The notes under the pieces are model-generated. The model saw only the letters and a program-made list of their open reading frames with translations. It was not told the DNA's origin and made no database searches. Source: CAZDAW01 sp964503685 (GTDB taxonomy: Bacteria > Chloroflexota > Anaerolineae > Anaerolineales > Anaerolineaceae). Taken from it: a stretch of 18,894 nucleotides of DNA. A program made the position numbers and the translations under genes. The stretch is taken from the NCBI GenBank assembly GCA_964503685.1, contig CAZDAW010000068.1, forward strand, positions 1 to 18,894, read 5' to 3'. Of the stretch, positions 15,176 to 18,894 are shown piece after piece (position 1 is the stretch's first letter; each line of letters starts with the position of its first letter).

Positions 15176-15670
15176 TTATTGCCCAAGGAGGGCATACTTC
15201 CCCTCGGATTTACCAGTTCCACACACCATGGGTGGGGTGCCTGAAGTGATTTCGGTCGGAATAGCTGACCATGATTTTATTGCCGAATCCCAATAGTGGA
15301 ATGTGGGTGACCGGCCTTCCATATCCGGGCTCTGGGGGACGCAGATCTTTACCTCGGATGTGGTTCCTTCAACAATGGTCACTTCCAGGGCTTCATCCAG
15401 AAGGAGTGTCCAACCTTCCGGGAGCGGGCCGATCACTGTGATCGGATCGGCTATTTTTAGTACCGTTAGTGTTCCGCCTTCTGATGAGCTGGCCTGAACC
15501 GATACTGTGCCGGTACCGAAATTAATGGTTTCAGCTAGTGCGCCACTCATTTCATCCGGCAACACTGGGACAGTCCCTACACGATTGGGAGATGCCCAGA
15601 CGCTGACCGCTGTCAGGGCTAACAGGGCTATCACAACAATAGATATGATCAACCGATTCGATGTCTTCAT
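15176..15670 (-). CDS. Secreted protein with Sec signal peptide, function unknown
   Basis: 164 residues from ATG 15670, chosen because AGGAG lies 8 bases upstream. The 7-residue longer in-frame start at 15691 has no such site. A Sec signal (MKTSNR, then IISIVVIALLALTAVSVWA) is likely cleaved after VWA. The mature part is beta-rich and Ser/Thr/Gly-rich, with a late pattern of WDSAIKSWSAIPTEITSG, CGTG and GKYALLG. Two cysteines (in KICVPQ and MVCGTG) could form a disulfide. No lipobox is present. It resembles small beta-sandwich surface proteins, but I cannot name the family. It is divergent from the DUF4012 gene, with a plausible promoter at 15706-15733, and sits upstream of the GT-C-like gene. 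Confidence 0.82.
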   Translation of the reverse strand: MKTSNRLIISIVVIALLALTAVSVWASPNRVGTVPVLPDEMSGALAETINFGTGTVSVQASSSEGGTLTVLKIADPITVIGPLPEGWTLLLDEALEVTIVEGTTSEVKICVPQSPDMEGRSPTFHYWDSAIKSWSAIPTEITSGTPPMVCGTGKSEGKYALLGQ

Positions 15671-15705
15671 CTGGTTTTCTCCTGAAAACATAATTCAATA
15701 GTTCA

Positions 15706-15733
15706 TTTATACAATGATCCGGCGATAATTCAA
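15706..15733 (-). promoter_or_regulatory. Sigma70-type promoter for the secreted-protein gene
   Basis: On the minus strand, -35 TTGAAT (15733-15728), 16-base spacer, and -10 TATAAA (15711-15706). The -10 ends 35 bases before ATG 15670. This is a sequence-based prediction with good element matches. Confidence 0.6.
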
Positions 15734-15744
15734 AGAGTACCAAA

Positions 15745-15765
15745 TTCGGATTTTGTTCGGATTTT
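15745..15765. repeat. Two 10-bp direct repeats with an 11-bp period
   Basis: TTCGGATTTT occurs at 15745-15754 and 15756-15765, separated by one base. The 11-bp period places both copies on the same DNA face. They lie just upstream of the minus-strand promoter (12 bases before its -35) and in the divergent intergenic region, where an activator of either gene would bind. Confidence 0.55.
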
Positions 15766-15876
15766 CGTTTAGATGGTTTTCAGGATAGGCAGGCGATGAT
15801 TTTTCCGGGTGATAAAATAAACCAAGTTGCTTGCAGCGAATATCAAACTTAACTACCGACGGATGATCCTTAGATA

Positions 15877-18435
15877 ATGGAACCTGATCAGAATATCATT
15901 TATCTGAAAGAAATCCTTGATAACCTGTCGAGACCTGAAAAACTGAATAATCACCCCTGGTTGAGCAGCCGTTTTGTAATCGAATTTTCCGGCACAAACC
16001 GACCATCGGGGGCACAACTTGTTGAGGCGGTCACGAATATTTTCATGAAAATCCGGCCGGCAATGCCGCCCCGCAGAGGATTGCGCCTGGATACCCGCTG
16101 GGGAGAATTTGGACTGCTGGCTGCCCTTTACTTTGCGCCTGGACGATTTGGAATTCCGTATCCTGCCACCATGCGGGAGGCCTGGGAAAATATAGATAAG
16201 GCTATTCTTCTGTTTATATTTGGGAATGACACGCAGATCTCTGCTGAGGATCGCGAAAAATATAGACTGGTAGGCGGCGAGCTTGAGCCTGCGCCAAACA
16301 GCACCCTCAGCGATTGGCACCGTAAAGGGCTTGAGCATCTAGCCGGGGTGATTACGCATTATGAAGCCTCGCTTTCCGCCCGCCAGAGCGAAAATAAAAC
16401 CCGAGCAAAAAGAAAACCAGCGAACACTGGATCTTTCGGCAAAGTTGTGAAAATCGGCATTGGATTGATTCTGGCAGCTATCACGATCATTCTTGTTTGG
16501 GCAGGCATCAACGGATACCGCCTCTTTCAACGCGTCAGGTCGGTGGAACAGAACAGCCAGGTATTACTCGATTTCACAAAATCCTTCTCTGATCCAATCG
16601 AATTGGAAAAGGCCGGACAGGCAATTTCATCGATGCGATCCGATCTGCAATCTTTGCAGGGTGAAGCGGGTTGGCTCTTGGAAATGGCGCCATTTCTCGG
16701 ATTTTTACCGCGATATGGTGGAGATATATCCCAGGCTCCGCAATTGCTCGAAATGGGGCTGCAATTAAGCATTGCCGGAGATCAAGCGTATCATGCAGTG
16801 GAACCTGCCATTCCAGCAATGAAAGAGAAAGGGACAGTGGGCGGTATTATGAATTTGCCGGGCAGCCTGAAAGACGGCTCAACCCGATTGTTGACCGCGC
16901 AGGCAGCGTTGGCAAGGGCGCGATCGATCCGGCAGGGAATACAGGCGGATATGTTGTCGGCTCGATTCAAACATCTGCTTGTTGATAAAGTCGATCCTTT
17001 CCTGCTTTCATTGCAGGGGGCTTTCCCGGTTGATGATATCCTCTCCATGGCACGTCTCGCCCCGCGATTGATGGGAGCCGTGGGAAACGGCCCGCAAACA
17101 TACCTGATCATGCTGCAGAATGAAGACGAGATCCGCCCGACAGGTGGTTTTCTCACTGCCATTGGACGAATGATTTTGGTTGATGGGAAGCTCTCTGAAT
17201 TGTCCTTCGAGAGTTCCGAATTGGTCGATGATATGACCAAACCTTATCCCAAGGCGCCGTGGCAGTTAGACAGGTACATGAAGTCCGAAATGCTTCTACT
17301 AAGGGATGCAAATTGGTTTGCTGATTTTCCCACTACTGTGGAGTGGGTGCGTTTCCTGTATGCGTATTCCCGTCCGCAGACAATTAATGGAGTCTTTACT
17401 CTTGACCAGCATGTGATCGTGGAATTACTGCGCCAGGTTGGCCCGGTTCAGGTCGATGGAGTCGCTGAGATGATCACTGTGGACAATGTACAAGCCTACA
17501 TGCGTTTAGCCAAGGAACAAAAACCACCCCAGGGCGTTGACGCCGCGGGATGGGATCGTAAGCAATTTATCAGCCGATTGGCTGACCCGTTGGTTAAAAA
17601 ATTGATCAATGGTGATTCGCAATCCTGGCAAAAGTTGGCTGGTACATTAATCCAATTGCTGGATGAAAAACACATCCTTATCCATATGGACGACCCGGAA
17701 ATGAAGTCGTTGCTGGCACAACGCGGTTGGGATGGAGCCATTATTCCTCCTGCCGGTAGTGATTTTCTGATGGTTGTGGATAGTAATATTGGTTTTAACA
17801 AAACCAATGCTCTGGTTACCCAGTCACTTACCTACCAACTTGATCTTGAAAATATCGAAAAACCTTCCGCGTCCCTGACAGTCAGGCATACCAATAACGC
17901 GAGCGGATCTGGAGATTGTATTCAATTTAACCGGCAAGCCGCGGATTTCCAGGTGGAAAAAGACTACCACCTTAACGATTGTTACTGGTCATATTCACGT
18001 ATTTACACACCTGCCGGGTCGCAAATGATGGGTGGCACGCCACATGTAATACCAGCCGGCTGGTCATTATATGAACAGGAAATCCCTGCGAGGATTGACC
18101 CGCTTACGGAAAGCCTGCCTGGGATTCAATCCTATGGCACATTATTGGTAGTACCACGCGGCCAGACGCTGGAAACCAGCTTCAATTATGTGTTGCCCGC
18201 CGGCGTGATTAGCGGCGAGATAACAGACGGCAAATTGAAATACAAATTAAAAGTTCAAAAACAACCGGGAACAATTGCGGTTCCATTAAAAATCCAGATA
18301 AAACTGCCCGCTGGCATGACAGTTCTAAATCCCATTGCCGGATTGACCGAAACACCAGAAGGCAGGACCTATTCTACAAACCTGCAACGCGATGGCACTT
18401 TTGAAATTCAATTTGGACAACCCGGCATTAACTGA
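15877..18435 (+). CDS. DUF4012 membrane-anchored surface protein
   Basis: 852 residues. A ~185-residue N-terminal cytoplasmic part (RRGLRLDTRWGEFGLLAALYFAPGRFGIPYPATMREAWENIDKAI) ends in a Lys/Arg-rich stretch. One transmembrane helix follows at ~192-212 (GIGLILAAITIILVWAGINGY). The extracellular part starts with a ~170-residue helical region, then the DUF4012 core beginning TYLIMLQNEDEIRPTGGFL (408-426), the usual hallmark, through SSELVDDMTKPYP, WQLDRYMKSE, DANWFADFPTTVEWV and NGVFTLDQHVIVELLRQVGPVQV. A C-terminal beta-rich region (~640-852) may contact surface glycans. DUF4012 function is not established; proteins are often near exopolysaccharide genes, as here. No strong RBS precedes ATG 15877. 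Its 3' end overlaps the sugar transferase gene by 8 bases. Confidence 0.9.
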   Translation: MEPDQNIIYLKEILDNLSRPEKLNNHPWLSSRFVIEFSGTNRPSGAQLVEAVTNIFMKIRPAMPPRRGLRLDTRWGEFGLLAALYFAPGRFGIPYPATMREAWENIDKAILLFIFGNDTQISAEDREKYRLVGGELEPAPNSTLSDWHRKGLEHLAGVITHYEASLSARQSENKTRAKRKPANTGSFGKVVKIGIGLILAAITIILVWAGINGYRLFQRVRSVEQNSQVLLDFTKSFSDPIELEKAGQAISSMRSDLQSLQGEAGWLLEMAPFLGFLPRYGGDISQAPQLLEMGLQLSIAGDQAYHAVEPAIPAMKEKGTVGGIMNLPGSLKDGSTRLLTAQAALARARSIRQGIQADMLSARFKHLLVDKVDPFLLSLQGAFPVDDILSMARLAPRLMGAVGNGPQTYLIMLQNEDEIRPTGGFLTAIGRMILVDGKLSELSFESSELVDDMTKPYPKAPWQLDRYMKSEMLLLRDANWFADFPTTVEWVRFLYAYSRPQTINGVFTLDQHVIVELLRQVGPVQVDGVAEMITVDNVQAYMRLAKEQKPPQGVDAAGWDRKQFISRLADPLVKKLINGDSQSWQKLAGTLIQLLDEKHILIHMDDPEMKSLLAQRGWDGAIIPPAGSDFLMVVDSNIGFNKTNALVTQSLTYQLDLENIEKPSASLTVRHTNNASGSGDCIQFNRQAADFQVEKDYHLNDCYWSYSRIYTPAGSQMMGGTPHVIPAGWSLYEQEIPARIDPLTESLPGIQSYGTLLVVPRGQTLETSFNYVLPAGVISGEITDGKLKYKLKVQKQPGTIAVPLKIQIKLPAGMTVLNPIAGLTETPEGRTYSTNLQRDGTFEIQFGQPGIN

Positions 18436-18894
18436 CGCCATCATGCCGGATAACCACCCAAAAGGTGCGCGCCAGAATATATATATCCAGCCAGATGGAC
18501 CAGTTCATCACATATTCCACATCATATTCCGTGCGTGCCAGGAAAGAAGTAAGGTTACGGCCTGATGTCTGCCAGATGCCGGTGATTCCGGGCCGTACTC
18601 GAACATAATGCTGGATACTGGGTCCATAGAGGTCTTGCTGGTTAATCATGATGGGGCGAGGACCAACAATACTCATCTCGCCTTTTAAGACATTCCAGAG
18701 TTGAGGAAGCTCATCCAGACTGAACCGCCGCAGAAAACGACCAACCGGTGTGATGCGCGGATCGTTTTTTAACTTTTGATAGGCGTTCCATTCGGCTTGC
18801 CTGTCAGGATTTTGGGCCAGGTAATCGTGCAAAACCCGATCCGCTTCCGGGACCATGGTGCGGAATTTGAGGATTTCAAATACCCTGCGGGTTT
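18428..18894 (-). CDS. Bacterial sugar transferase (WbaP/EpsL type), partial
   Basis: The C-terminal ~155 residues only; the frame is open to the right edge of the window. Residues just before the first in-window ATG (18856) read RVFEILKFRTM, the family's KFRTM motif, so that ATG is internal. Further signatures are FLRRFSLDELPQLWNVLKGEMSIVGPRP and RVRPGITGIWQTSGRN. These initiating polyprenyl-phosphate sugar-phosphate transferases start exopolysaccharide or O-antigen repeat units on the inner face of the membrane. The N-terminal membrane helix and any longer membrane domain lie outside the window. It converges on the DUF4012 gene with an 8-base tail-to-tail overlap, supporting a polysaccharide locus. 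Confidence 0.93.
   Translation of the reverse strand, partial: TRRVFEILKFRTMVPEADRVLHDYLAQNPDRQAEWNAYQKLKNDPRITPVGRFLRRFSLDELPQLWNVLKGEMSIVGPRPIMINQQDLYGPSIQHYVRVRPGITGIWQTSGRNLTSFLARTEYDVEYVMNWSIWLDIYILARTFWVVIRHDGVS

Noticed and set aside
15877..15900. Promoter TTGCTT/TAACTA upstream of the DUF4012 gene
   Set aside because: Spacing is 17 but the -10 matches consensus at only two positions, so it was not listed.

Overview
The window reads as a mid-GC anaerobic bacterial chromosome, most likely Chloroflexota (Anaerolineae-like). That placement is inference: it rests on a tungsten-type aldehyde ferredoxin oxidoreductase cassette, a DUF4012 surface protein, a DUF2723-type membrane glycosyltransferase and a WbaP-type sugar transferase occurring together. 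No rRNA or other phylogenetic marker is present. I see no tRNA, CRISPR array, insertion sequence or prophage gene.

Left part (171-4405): a four-gene tungsto-enzyme cassette on the + strand. It holds an aldehyde:ferredoxin oxidoreductase family enzyme, a two-domain protein of unknown function, a MoaD/ThiS-like protein ending in Gly-Gly, and a radical SAM/SPASM protein of the tungsten-oxidoreductase maturase type. The last gene is split by a 10-C homopolymer. A very stable hairpin between the first two genes buries part of the second gene's ribosome binding site. Next come a membrane GGDEF-EAL protein (4762-6645) and a small STAS/SpoIIAA-like protein (6805-7164).

Middle part: after a 510-base intergenic region rich in inverted repeats lie 6-phosphogluconate dehydrogenase (gnd, 7675-9087) and a short flavodoxin-like protein, closed by a clear intrinsic terminator. 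A small minus-strand ORF of unknown function follows. Then comes a compact sugar-phosphate locus (10365-13511): a DeoR-type repressor with a good promoter, a divergent ribulose-phosphate-3-epimerase homologue, a P-loop kinase and a LacD-type class I aldolase. The last three are joined by 4-base ATGA overlaps and end at a terminator. They look like a short catabolic route for an unidentified sugar, entering glycolysis by aldol cleavage of a ketose bisphosphate.

Right part (13672-18894): a cell-envelope region. On the minus strand are a small secreted protein and a polytopic GT-C/DUF2723-like protein, separated by a terminator hairpin that ends almost on the second gene's start codon. Divergent from them is a large DUF4012 membrane protein on the + strand. 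It converges, with an 8-base overlap, on a sugar transferase that runs off the right edge. This looks like the edge of an exopolysaccharide or surface-glycan locus.

The most interesting points are the frameshifted tungsten-enzyme maturase, the RBS-masking hairpin behind the oxidoreductase gene, the unassigned sugar operon, and the terminator/attenuator placed on a start codon.
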